Origin: Pholiota molesta
Taxonomy: Eukaryota; Basidiomycota; Agaricomycetes; Agaricales; Strophariaceae
DNA length: 64,000 bases
Direction of reading: 5' to 3'
Assembly: GCA_014925825.1 (NCBI GenBank)
Contig: JACGCK010000003.1
Span: 1-64,000 of the forward strand
Shown: piece after piece, positions 47,794 to 58,501 of the stretch
How positions within the stretch are numbered: the first letter of the stretch is position 1
Layout: each line of letters starts with the position of its first letter
Made by a program: the position numbers and the translations under genes
The notes under the pieces: model-generated
The model's database searches: none
What the model saw: only the letters and a program-made list of their open reading frames with translations
Told to the model about the DNA's origin: nothing

Positions 47794-48589
47794 TAGGGCG
47801 TCGTAATTGTCTTTGTTGCGAGCGCTACACGCATTACATATTTTACTTACTATAATACTTACACAACCTTTTTGCAAATGATAACGATATGAGTGTTCCG
47901 AAGTTCAATAAGCAAGGATATATTCAACATAAACGCAACAATATGGAAATACACAACGAGAATACGAGAGAAAACAAGTTGTAGAGATTTCAAGGATGCC
48001 TGCGGGAGGATTGTCATCAGTGAAATGTCGTCGAGAACGAAAAACAAAGAAGGAATCAGTATTAGCATGGATAATCAACACTCCCTATCCTTTAGATAGG
48101 GTTCAGGGCTTGACTTCTATTTTATTCTATCATTTAGAGTGGGAATGGAATAGATGCTCACCATATGAACAGTATCCAAGAGAGAGGAACAACTGGATAA
48201 GCGAAAGAATAAGCATTCGCTCGCACACGTAGTAGGCGCAGACAAAAGGATCAGAAATTTGGGTATATGAATGACGGTCATCAACCCTTGGGTTTCCAAG
48301 TAGCGATTCATTTGTCTCGTCATTGTGCGTTGCGAAGGGAGAGGCATACATACCCAGATAGCGCGAAAGAAGAAAGCATTGTTGGGATGGAGGAGAGAGA
48401 AACCAGGCAAATTTTTGGAAAATCGAACGCGCCTTTTGTGGGTGATGGATTAGGGCCGGTCAGGGCGTTCACGTGATGTTATACGCGGGCCCGGCACATA
48501 CATACGTGAGCGTGACAGGTTGGCTTTATTACAGTGCTGTGTGACTGGCCTACAAGCTCTCTTCCTGTCCCTCTTCACGACCTTTCACG
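47794..48589. other. Intergenic region
   Basis: No gene supported. AT-rich with scattered short frames; it includes the CUT8 promoter. Confidence 0.5.
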
Positions 48590-49783
48590 ATGGCTAATGT
48601 ACTCCATCCACACATTGACTTTCAGCCCAGGCCTGTGTCGCATGCTCCTTCAGCATTTGGGTTTGGATTTGGCCTCGGGCCTTCTCCTTCAAACTCCATG
48701 ATGCCTCCCTCTGGATGGGCGACTCCAGGCCACACGAATCCCGCCGCTTTTCAACATTTGGCGAATTATATGTCCGCTTCTGCATCAGCGAGACCCCAGA
48801 AGAGACGGATGAGCTCTGAGGAGGAGGAGGAGAATGGGCGATACTCGAGCACCCCCCGAGATGAGTCAATGGACAGGAGCCCGACACCCGAACGCCCGAA
48901 AGCCACAGCACCGAAACGTGCTCGCGCTGCATATTCAAGCAGTCCGGATCCAAAGGACATCTCAACAGGAAAACAGAATAAAGCCCAAAGCGGCTCGGAT
49001 GGGAACGACATCGATGTCGGTCTGTTGTTAGGTCAGTGACTTATCTCGTACTTCTCAGACTGGTCATTAATCATAGCCTGTACAGCCAACCTACCAGCAG
49101 AATCGCTACTCCCGCTCCTGATGGAGCTCCTAAAGAAAAACCCCACATTAAAGGGCACTTTACTCCCTCTTATCCCCCGCCCTACAGTGGAGTCCGCCAT
49201 CCGGATATTATTTCGATCTGCAGAGAAACTTACGCAAGCCTACCCCTACTCTATCAACGGGCCGCAGTCAACCATGCGGGCTGACTACATCTCCTCTCGC
49301 CTGCAACAACACGTCGTTGATTACGTATCCACCTGCATGTCGTACTTCACATACTTCTCATGCATACCTCCGTCCCCGCAAACAGCAGCCCCTTCTCCTG
49401 GTTCCAGCCAGAACCCAATTGCCACTCCCACTCCCTCCTTGCACAAGGTCGCCTCACCACCTTACGAAACGTTCTTATTCCTCAAAGCGGTCACAGACCA
49501 AATTCTGAAGCAACCACCTCCCTCTCGGGACGAACTCCTGAAATCGCTCGTTGACCGACTTAAAGTCGAGTGGCAAGCATGGCATAGCAAAACTCAGCAC
49601 GACATTGAACAGGGGCGGATATATGGAACTGAAATACTCCAAAAATACGCTCATGGGTTGGCCAGCTTGTCGGATTCAGCGTCTGGGACTACACTTGGCC
49701 CCACGATGTCGACTGTACGGAACGACCTCATGGGAAAGAATCATTGGTTATTCTATCCAATTCTTAATCGAATGGAACAATGA
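48590..49783 (+). CDS. CUT8: Cut8/Sts1 family nuclear proteasome tether
   Basis: A short-lived nuclear-envelope protein that anchors the 26S proteasome in the nucleus, needed for anaphase protein turnover. Two exons, 48590-49031 and 49086-49783. The N-terminus is Gly/Ser/Pro-rich, with a basic nuclear-localisation-like KRRMSSEEEEENGRYSS region and APKRARAAYSS. The conserved core is a six-helix Cut8 fold: LPAESLLPLLMELLKKNP, LIPRPTVESAIRILFRSAEK, LTQAYPYSI, YISSRLQQHVVDYVSTCMSY, ETFLFLKAVTDQILKQP, LLKSLVDRLKVEWQAWHSK. It ends GKNHWLFYPILNRMEQ. About 380 residues and an intact frame. Confidence 0.9.
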
Positions 49784-50633
49784 GGAATCAATAATTTGTA
49801 GTCGCTCCTTACACTTTGCTATCACTCATTAGGAATAATCATCAATCAAACAGCATTCAACTCACAGCTAGCTGGGCCTGAACTGAGCATTGACCATTGA
49901 ATAATATCCATTCGCTTCCGGAATCATTTGAGTTACACTTCTGTTCCCAGGTTGTATCTGCTAACTTTGTTCCCGATGCGTTGCCAATGAATATTGCGTC
50001 ACACCAGTACTTAAATTATAGGTGGCAGCTGGCAATGATAAAATGCCTCATTTTCGTCATACCGACGGCGATGTTACTTTGGCCGATGTGTGGCGTGTAT
50101 GTATAACGGCTGTTGTGGGTGCTCTTCGATTAATTCCTCGATCCCTCCCTCCCATTTTGAAAATTTGAATTTGACGCAATTATAAGGTCGCACTCCTTTG
50201 CATTCCGAAGACACCAAAGCGTAACTTGAAAGGTCACTTCTTCAACACTTCTTGCCAAATGCAAAATAACCTTTAGGGTGCTAATCATCAAAATTTTCAC
50301 TGGTAAGGCCGCAGTTATGAAAGTTGGGGCCCTATCGAAAGAGCTGTAGCAAATTTGAGGTTTTCTTTGGAGGAGCTGCTATGATGCCCTTGCAGTTGTT
50401 GTGGCTCAGCGATAACCTCGGAAACCAGATCGCGACATATTTGTGTGTTCGGGAACGCTTCGCCGTTTGAAATAAACAAGCGACTACAACCGCTCTGAGG
50501 GAAAAAATGGACAGCGCGGACCGTTTGCAAGCTCTCGGTGACCTTGGTTTTCTGCAGTATTGGTAGAAACGGCAAGGGATACGTTGGCCAACGCTAACTA
50601 ACACAGGACAGCGTCGTTCCCTCATTCCCATGC
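49784..50633. other. Intergenic region
   Basis: No gene supported; frames on both strands lack motifs. Confidence 0.5.
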
Positions 50634-52473
50634 ATGCCCCTTCGTGCCCTTCGACTCTTTCCTCTCCCGACGAGGCCCGACGCGACGTTGGCTGCTCTAT
50701 CCTTCGCGTCTACGTTGCAACTTGCAGCTGGTCAGGCATGGACCCGACGTGTCATTGCTCATGCGCAACCCACAAAACCCGGATCCCGCGGTATTCGTGC
50801 TACCACGCAATGTCAAATGGCATCCAAACAAACTGAGCGGGACGCATCGGTTCAAGCTGGACCGTCCACGTATGTTCTCGTGTCATGTCTCGCATTCTAG
50901 AAATTGTCTAATGTATGGTCATGGCAGTATACGGAACGTCAAGCCACTCACTAATACTTCCAACAGCGCATCTAAGAAATCTAGTGACACTCTAAAGCTC
51001 ACGAAGACGAAGGCAGCCCCTCAAAGACCCATTGAGAAACCCTTGGCAAATATTACCGATTTCGATCCACAACATAACGATTATGAACCGTCTGACGCGG
51101 AGCTCCTCAAATCCGATGACCCATATTCCGAGGATTTTATTGTCGACATTCTTCCAAGTGACCTACCCAACGTTTCCACTTCCGTGAACACGGAGCCATT
51201 GGATTTACGCCAGCCTTCTGTACTTCGAGAACCCAACAGCCGAAAATCGCTCCATCGAAATTTGCTCTATTTGATCAACGTAACGAAACCTTGCCCACGA
51301 CTACCTGCACTGGTGGATTACCATGCTCACTACGCCGAATGGCAATCGACAGCGTCCTACAACCTCCTCCTCTCCCTAGCTATACGACATCAGAGTTACG
51401 GGATATCTCGCCGCTTACTCCGAGATCACTCGCTGTCGAAACTTCCCAAAAATCTGGATACGTATAAACTCGAGGTTCGGCACCTAGTACACCAAGGGTT
51501 GTGGAATAGGGCTTGGAAGTATGTTCAATACCTCAGAGAAACAGGACGACTACCAACGGCGGAAAATGGCGAAACGGACATACCTTTCCCTATCTGGTTG
51601 GAATTTTTTCGCCCCGTCAAGAGGCCTCGCATACGAAAACGGTTCGTTTACGACACGGAAGGAAAACGGACGGGTAGACTTTTTGAAGAAGTCATCGCCA
51701 CCCCAGAGGAGATGAAAGCATATCAGGGACTTCTGAACCAGAACCGACCAAGGAACATGCCACCCCTTTCCCATACCCCGGGTCATGCCATCTACTGTAT
51801 CGTTCAGCTATTACTGAGGTCAGGGAACAAAGACCGTGCTCTCAAACTCACGAAAGCATACTTCGGTGCACTCCCACGAACTCTGTCGCACGCCAATAAG
51901 AGATGGTGTATCGCTATCGTCCACCTTCATATGCTCTCTTCCTCCGACAAGGTCGGTCTGGCTCGCTTTTACGAAGCGCGAAGAACAATGGTTGCTCTTC
52001 TGAGTTACCATCGATCCGTACACCCCAACTCAAAGACATTATTCATCCTTCTCGCCCCGCTTCATCGCGCTAAACAATGTGGCACAAAGGCATGGAAACA
52101 ACTACGAAATTTCAAGAAGGAGTGGGGCCCTTTTGTCGAGGATAGGCGGGTGCAGCGGCGCGTCGCCAATCTGGCGTTAAAGGAGGGTCGTATGGACATT
52201 GTGAAAAAGATCACCCGTGTGGAAAGGACAGAGCGACGTTATCGTCAGCGCCGTTTGTCAGAAGACCAAATGACGCAGAGGATAAGGCGGGTCCGATCAC
52301 GCGCATGCCAAGTCCGTCTGCCCTTTCAAATGGTGTACCCTAAGAACGGCAGAGAGGCGCAGTTGTGGTATCGTCTCCGACTCAGAATTCGCAAGGTTTA
52401 CCAAAGGAGACAACGCCGTCGACGGCGTCTTCAAACTCGTCGAGACATTATTACCATTGCGAGTTCTCCATAA
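50634..52473 (+). CDS. Uncharacterised protein, probable mitochondrial, PPR-like helices
   Basis: I do not recognise a named family. Exon 1 (50634-50869) starts MPLRALRLFPLPTRPDATL, rich in Arg/Ala/Leu and without acids, like a mitochondrial presequence. A 58-nt intron joins GPST to IRNVKPLTNTS (exon 2, 50928-52473). The body is helical, with repeated Leu/Arg-rich pairs resembling pentatricopeptide helices (YNLLLSLAIRHQSYGISRRL, IYCIVQLLLRSGNKDRALKL, RRVANLALKEGRMDIVKKI). The last ~90 residues are extremely Arg-rich (RRYRQRRLSEDQMTQRIRR, KVYQRRQRRRRRLQTRRD), suggesting RNA binding. About 590 residues with no frame breaks. A reading from 50644 in another frame is open but needs no intron; it lacks the presequence and I reject it. 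Confidence 0.7.
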
Positions 52474-54072
52474 CGATATCGGCTGTCGCAACCCCATACG
52501 CAGCCTGTAGGGTCCCGCAGCATGTTGGCGAAATGATCCCTACTCACTATTTCGCACTATCCTTGATGTAGTATTCGGCGTTTGCTGGGAGCTGAAATTT
52601 AATGCTCTTTAAATCTATCCGGGGAATTATATCTGACGACGCTGCGATCCTGAAAGAATGCATATGACATAGCAAACAAAACATACATACAAGTTCGTCG
52701 GCTTCAATATAAGTACATTTAGCTGGATCGAAGAATGGAATGCCCGATTTTGAGTTGAGCGCCAATCAAGCTGCATAACAAATCTACCGGCATTGCTGAC
52801 ATTTTATGGTAGCTTTTAGGATGCGAAATTCAGAACCAATTTTGGCCGGAGGTTGTAAGACGCCTTGATGATAATAAAATAGGTATCATCGACGAGGAAC
52901 TTAACTCTATTCACATACTTTACAGGAGGCTGATGATCAAATTTTAGAATCCGGTGGATTGACGAGTCATGGTAAGGTCCCTGTCACAAACGATCAGCAC
53001 GCTGTTCCCGTCTTCTCCTACTCCTTCAGACTTCTTCAGTCGCTGTCTGTCAGTCTTCTCTTGTATCCGCAAACGACAATCATGGCTCGCACTAAACGAG
53101 AATGCACTTTGCTCATCCCCAAAGCAGCCTAGCACCTTCTAAGAATTTGTAGTTTTCTTTCGAAATTTCTCGGTGGCACTACTACATAATAATGTCCGAT
53201 ATTTTGAACATCCCCCTTCAGTCCGGGGCCCTCTACCAGAGCTCTCTGTGACGTGCTTCCCTGGCCTGGCAGCTGCGAAAGAGATGATTAGCTTTGCTGT
53301 TGCCGCGACAAGAAATATCCTTGAAGGCTGCGAGCTTCATCGAAATCCCCGCTGATTTCGTGATCCGTAGCGCCCGAAGTCCCTTGAAATCATCCCACAG
53401 GAATTCTGAAGAAAATCGTCATCATGAATCCAGGAGCGCTCTCTTTCTTCCAGGTGGAAGACTGCTAGTTGAGATAGTGTCAAAGAAATCGTCAAATAAC
53501 GCCGCCCAGCGATCGGATTATCTGGCTTCTCTTGTGCCTTTTCCTACCCTGCTTGGAGGTCTTCATGTCCTTCGCCATTTTTCTTTATTCTATGACCGCC
53601 ATATGCTTCGAGGAGTCACTTAGACGTCAAGGCGCTTCCTTATACGCACGATTGAACCGGATACTGATCGTTCCACATCTGCAATCGCCATCGCCAATCT
53701 ATTACGCCCCAATTTCCAAGATGCAGTCGGTTCCCCTCATCTTCCCTGTCACATTATCGTCCTTTTGCCTTACACAGTGGCACTACGGCAGACTTGTTTT
53801 ATCAAATCTTGTCGTTCACTTGATGTCATCCATGGAGAGTCGGAAGGCCACGCTGCAAGAACGCTCCTTCGACCACTTGCGGGCATGTCATAGTACGTTG
53901 AACCCTGTCCTATCCTGTCTTTAAACTCACTTTCAATCACGCAAACCACCATACAAGAGCAATTAGCATACCATTTCTATCGACGGAGCGCCACCCTCAA
54001 AATGTTCATAAAGGCCAGTGCGGTTAAAGTAATGCCTCCTCAATATTCTCTTGCTTTTTTTAACGCTATTCC
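52474..54072. other. Unresolved region with several open frames
   Basis: 1.6 kb without a gene I can support. Plus-strand frames at 53294-53623 and 53532-53924 and a minus frame at 52547-52765 look protein-like in patches (for example IAIANLLRPNFQDAVG read near 53680-53730) but could not be linked into a gene or matched to a family. There may be a small uncharacterised or broken gene at about 53170-54000. Confidence 0.35.
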
Positions 54073-55076
54073 ATGGCGCCCGACACCAATAGTATCCTCT
54101 CTGTCTCATGTATTAATGTCGGTGTCGGGCCAGGGGGTACTACGAATTTAATCGCGTAAGTAATCTCCGTCCTCGAGCTTTTGTGCACCCAAATTCACAT
54201 ATTTTCATTCACACTATCTAGGCGCATAGCAATTGTTGACTACCGAGGCGCAACGCTGTTCGACAAATATGTCGTACCGACCACGATCGTGAGTACCCTT
54301 GAATGTAACATTTGAACTTTGTTATCTTAAATGTTTGACCATTGTTAGGTGACCGACTACCGAACGGCCACTACAGGTATCACCGCTGCTCACCTGAACT
54401 CCCGTATGACCCCGCACTCCGCTTAATGATGGCACATTTGTCGTGATATTGAATTAATAAAATTTCAGCGGACGCCTGGACCTTCCACATGATACAGAAC
54501 TATGTCTCGAATTGTTTTCGCGGTAAAATTCTGGTCGGCCATAGTTTATGGAATGATCTCGCAGGTATGTATACTCCATATACTCCACTAAAATACAGGC
54601 GGCCGAAGATCCCAGAATTGATGATTATTTTTATTTTCAGTTCTTGGTTTACCCCATCGCGCTGTAGACACCAGGGACGTAGCTTTGTATCAGGTTCGTA
54701 CGGATTATCGTTCTAAAATGATTTTTTTTCAACATCGTTATCCATTCCGCAATTACAGCCATTCCGCAATACCTTGCAACATAGCAATCCTCACCAGATA
54801 ATTGGGTTGCAAACACTGGCGTGGCAACTCATGGCACGACGGTGCCAAGAAGGGAAAATTCATCCTGTAAGTTTCTACCTAATCGCTACAGTGTCGGAAA
54901 TGAAAAAGGTTGCTCATGTTACTTTCCTTATCTTTGGGCGCCTCGTACAGATTGAGAACGCCCGTGCTGCTTTGGATCTGTATCGATCTGTGGCTGACCA
55001 GTGGGAGAGCTCCATTGCTCGCGGAAATTGGCCTTGCGCACTTCCTCCAAGCACTTTCTCTCGTTGCTACCTTTAG
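54073..55076 (+). CDS. REX4-like DEDDh exonuclease homologue lacking catalytic acids
   Basis: Homologous to RNA exonuclease 4 (Rex4/ISG20 group), nucleases that trim rRNA precursors. Seven short exons give about 205 residues: MAPDTNSILSVSCINVGVGP, LIARIAIVDYRGATLFDKYV, TDYRTATTGITAAHLNS, DAWTFHMIQNYVSNCFRG, KILVGHSLWNDLAVLGLPHR, VDTRDVALYQPFRNTL, GLQTLAWQLMARRCQEGKIH, IENARAALDLYRSVADQWES. Family members have DCEMVG at the first motif; here it reads SCINVG, so both metal-binding acids are gone. The second-motif Asp is kept (HSLWNDL), but the final Asp of the HxxxxD-A-R motif is Asn (IENAR). The frame is open with good splice sites, so it is expressed-looking but predicted catalytically dead. 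It may have become a binding protein. Confidence 0.82.
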
Positions 55077-55495
55077 TTTTATCATTGCGCACCTTTTCTA
55101 CCACTATTTTGGTTTCACTTGAACGCTGATCATGCATCGTGTATTTTCTCAGACCGTTCCATGGTTATACCTGCTCACGGACTGCACCATAGTTCGAATT
55201 CCTTTCGTTCCGATCCTACAATTCGGAAATTCTAATGATAGTATAGTGTACGGAACTATTACTCTACTTATGTCAAACAGATCAACACGAGTGACTGAAT
55301 ATATGCCTTTATTTGGTATATAGATCCCCAAAAGGAGACGAGAGTGAATCACATGAGTTGATGAAATAAACCTGCAACTGTCAAATGACTATATAGCTTA
55401 GAAGTGCGGAACATAGAGAGCTATTGTCGACATTGGAACAACATCAAAATGTAAAAGTAAACTCTATTTTGCACGGAGACGCGTCAATCAAAACT
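55077..55495. other. Convergent intergenic region
   Basis: 3' flanks of the REX4-like gene and the mitochondrial carrier; nothing else is seen. Confidence 0.5.
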
Positions 55496-57088
55496 CTAAT
55501 TTCGTGTCTTTCAGGGACGTGAAATTTCAGGATTTGCCTTGATTGAGATTTATTTGAGATACATACCTGTTCTGCCCCTAATATCCTCATCGTCCCTTCA
55601 TAGACAAACAGTGCGGACGCATTGACAGGAAATGCACGTAAAAAACAAGGTCCAAGCCCTCGGAAGAATCCCGATGCGCCTTCCCGAGCCAGTATCTGGC
55701 GAGCAGTATGAATGAAGGAGGGTTGTTTCATGAGCAACTCCGCTGGTGTTTGGAGGTCGGATAAGGTCGAGGATGGGGATAAGCCATCATCCGACTATGG
55801 ATACAATGAGCGGTCAGCAGCAGTTTTTTGTGAGGCGCGTCACACGTACTTTTTGATATTATCGAAAGGAATGGCCATTGACCAGAAGACGAAGGAAGCG
55901 AGACCGCCCGAAAGAAAATTGGCGGTACCTGTGCTTATCTGTTCGTTTGCAAGGTAAGTGGCTTAAAACGCATAGTGAGCTACAATCGCAATACCTCATA
56001 AGGCGACCCTGCCAGCGGGGCTGAAAAGCCACGCATCAGCGCCTATATTTCCCCAATTAGCATTACAATGCAGCCAGGAAGAAAGATAATGCGAAATAAA
56101 AACCTCGATGGAAAGAAACATCCAGAAGAAATTGCTTCGAAATGCAAGGCTGCCAGTGAACCCTGACCATAAACCACCGGGCCCTTGAATACGTATGATT
56201 TGTCGGGCGCAATCAATAGGCCTTTGAAGCGGCGGTCAGACACTGACTTTTGTTCTTGGAGTTGCAGTTTGACTGTTTAGCAGGATACTTTAGTTTTTCT
56301 AGCCTCTTTGTTCCAAAGAGAACAAACCTTTCAATAATTCTATGGGCGTAGCTATCAAAGCACTACGCGAGAATTCGAAAGGAATAGATCGGATTCAGTA
56401 TTCACTAAATATACAACCATTGTTAGAGCGTACCTGGTCCATCCCGCAAACAACCCGGCAACTCCATGAGCGAACAGTGTCAGCCGAGGACTCCCAGATG
56501 GAGAGATTTCGGTCATCCCATTCTGGAGAAGGAATAATCGGTAGTTGTGCAGTGATCCAAGCAGGACTGAATCTATAGCGGCCCAGCCTACAGCGGGAGG
56601 AGTTGCCCCCTTATACAGCGCAAATATTCCCTGGGCTTTGAATCAGAATATGTAGCTCCAGTTGTGAGGTTATTCCTCGCACCTCGTTTCTGATGACCTT
56701 GGAAAGAACGTCTAAAGCACTGCGATATGTGCCTGGAGGAGAGCACTGCATACGAGTTTTTACGGTATCGAACCTTTCCATAAAGGTTTAAGATTCAAGA
56801 TATTCTAAGGAATCGTAGAGATGGTAAGTATGGTCCGCTGTTTTTATAACATGTTCATACCTAACTAATAGCGGATTACTGCTCACCCATGACCAACGGC
56901 GACCTAGAAATCGCGCAGGCTTAACATCGATAGAGTAGAACATGCATATGAATATCAACTTTGGTCAAGCCTGCAAAAAAACTTGTTTCAGATGGGATTA
57001 GATGAACTTGGTAATAGAGCCTCACCGCTGCCCATGCCTGCCACAGCGCCAGCAAATCGTAGACGGGGTTTATTAGTTCCCTCGTCAT
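55496..57088 (-). CDS. Mitochondrial carrier family (SLC25) protein
   Basis: A six-helix inner-membrane solute carrier with three ~100-residue repeats. Repeat 1 has FAGAVAGMGSGLTKVAVGHG then FDTVKTRMQCSPPGTYRSAL and GIFALYKGATPPAVGWAAID; repeat 2 has HGVAGLFAGWTSALIATPIE, LLKVKLQLQEQ, GPIDCARQIIRIQGPGGLWS; repeat 3 has FLSGGLASFVFWSMAIPFDN, IKNRMM and GASGFFRGLGPCFLRAFPVN. The pattern is closest to the amino-acid/carnitine-type carriers; the substrate is not assigned. At least 9 exons, including an 11-nt microexon (56960-56970) and a 17-nt microexon (56887-56903) encoding GLTKVAVGH. Lost bases are inferred near 57077, 56220 and 55749-55751. The stop is complementary to 55496-55498 (end EQTRN). 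The start is the ATG complementary to 57086-57088. Confidence 0.85.
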
Positions 57089-57207
57089 TTTGGGTCATCC
57101 GAGGCGAAAAGTATCAAACGGCTCGAGAAAAAAGTCAAAAAATGGCTCGATCGACTACCAGAATAGACGCGTGAAGGGCATAACAAGTGCTTCCAAGTGA
57201 CTGAGCG
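57089..57207. promoter_or_regulatory. 119-bp divergent promoter, carrier / RING-CH gene
   Basis: Only 119 bp separate two inferred start codons pointing apart, so the two genes must share promoter sequence or overlap in 5' UTR. Inferred from spacing; both starts depend on exon models. Confidence 0.45.
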
Positions 57208-58381
57208 ATGTCAGAAAGCGCGTGAGGCCTCGGCAGGGATGGCCTCGGCAACAGTGAACACGTAGAATAGCCGGGCGCGTGCCCCTAAGCAGCGCAGACA
57301 CCTTGAGCTCACGACTTGCAACATCCTACTCAGCACCATCCAATGTCAGACCAACAGAAGAGCCTCAGAAACAATGCAGAATCTGTTTCGACGGCGTAGA
57401 GGCTGAGAAACAACTTGGCCGTCTCATTCGACCATGCCTGTGTAGAGGTTCGATTAGTGTAAGCATTCCTTTGCGCATTTTCAAGTTCTCGGGTCTACCG
57501 CCTCCCATGAACTGTGGTTGGACCCGGCTGTTGGCTCTAATTGCGTCCAATATCTTTCTAGTATGTCCATATAGGATGTCTGCAGAAATGGAGGAATTCT
57601 TCCACATCGCAAAGCGCATTCTTCCAATGTCCCCAATGTCGCTACCAATATCGTTTTGCTAGAACGAGCATTGCTGGTCTTGCTAGCAATCCAAGTGCGT
57701 GTTCTCGATACTCAAATAATGTATATACGACTCATACCTTCTAATTGTTTAGTTGCTATCGGCGTACTATCCGGTCTAGTCTTTACATCTATCGTTATGA
57801 TGGCGTCGTTCATCACAACTTTCTTTATGGGTGCTTTCGATGAGCCTTCACATCATTCATTCTCCTACTTCTACTACGTATCTCCGTTGGAAGTTGCACA
57901 GGACCTTGTAACTGCAGCATTTCGCGTCCTAAAAGATGGAGAGCTCGCCGATGTTTTCGAAGACACCGTCACTTATACAACTGCTAAAGGTTCAGTCAAT
58001 GTCCCTATCCCAGACCCCCTCCTGGCATCCTGAAGCGGTTCGTTCGCCGATTTATTCTTGGCCTGCCTCTTGTTGGGGCTGGCTCTCTTGTCCAAATGTT
58101 CCTTTCAGTCCAAGCCCTCGGCCCCATTCAATGGATAGCAAGGTATCGAGGAAGTCGAAATAGAAGGAACAACAACTCGCGAGACATCGCTGCTCTCATT
58201 GTGATCTCCCTTTTGCTTGTTGGTGCTTTCAGGTTAGATGGCATTGTTATTTTCGTTTCCAGTATTATGTTGCCTAACTGGCGATTTTCGCAGAGCTTTA
58301 TACAAGGTCTACCTTTTCACCGAACAACTAACAAAAAGAGTACTTCATCGTGCCGAAGAATCGATATTGGAAGTAAACTGA
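57208..58381 (+). CDS. RING-CH (MARCH-type) membrane E3 ubiquitin ligase
   Basis: A C4HC3 RING-variant ligase with membrane helices, likely at ER, Golgi or mitochondria. A 14-nt first exon (57208-57221, MSES) joins after a 68-nt intron to SADTLSSRLATSYSAP. The RING-CH finger reads QCRICFDGVEAEKQLGRLIR, PCLCRGSISYVHIGCLQKW, then SAFFQCPQCRYQYRFART, giving C-x2-C, C-x-C, H-x2-C, C-x2-C. Hydrophobic segments follow: IGVLSGLVFTSIVMMASFIT, RRFILGLPLVGAGSLVQMF and DIAALIVISLLLVGAFR. The end is ALYKVYLFTEQLTKRVLHRA...ILEVN at 58379-58381. At 58031-58036 the text CCTGAAG creates a stop where CCTGGAAG would continue as SWKRFVRRF; one G seems lost. The last exon is complete with the frame restored. Confidence 0.86.
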
Positions 58382-58501
58382 AGGATCTTCTGATCATGTA
58401 TTTATGGGTGTATTCAAGCTGTATTTGTAGAAGGCGGAATAATAGTTATTTATCGGGTGTTGCATGGGTTACTGTACATATACAACAATCAACTATACGC
58501 T

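Noticed and set aside
50644..52473. Single-exon 609-codon reading of the orphan gene
   Set aside because: The two-exon model gives a presequence-like start and good splice borders; the single-exon N-terminus is the intron read through.
53092..53142. MARTK start resembling histone H3 on the plus strand
   Set aside because: Only five residues match, then RECTLLIPKAA and a stop; no H3 sequence follows in any frame.
54055..54140. CCCGACACC/GGTGTCGGG inverted repeat in REX4-like exon 1
   Set aside because: Both arms are coding sequence with a 40-nt spacer; nine matching bases can occur by chance.
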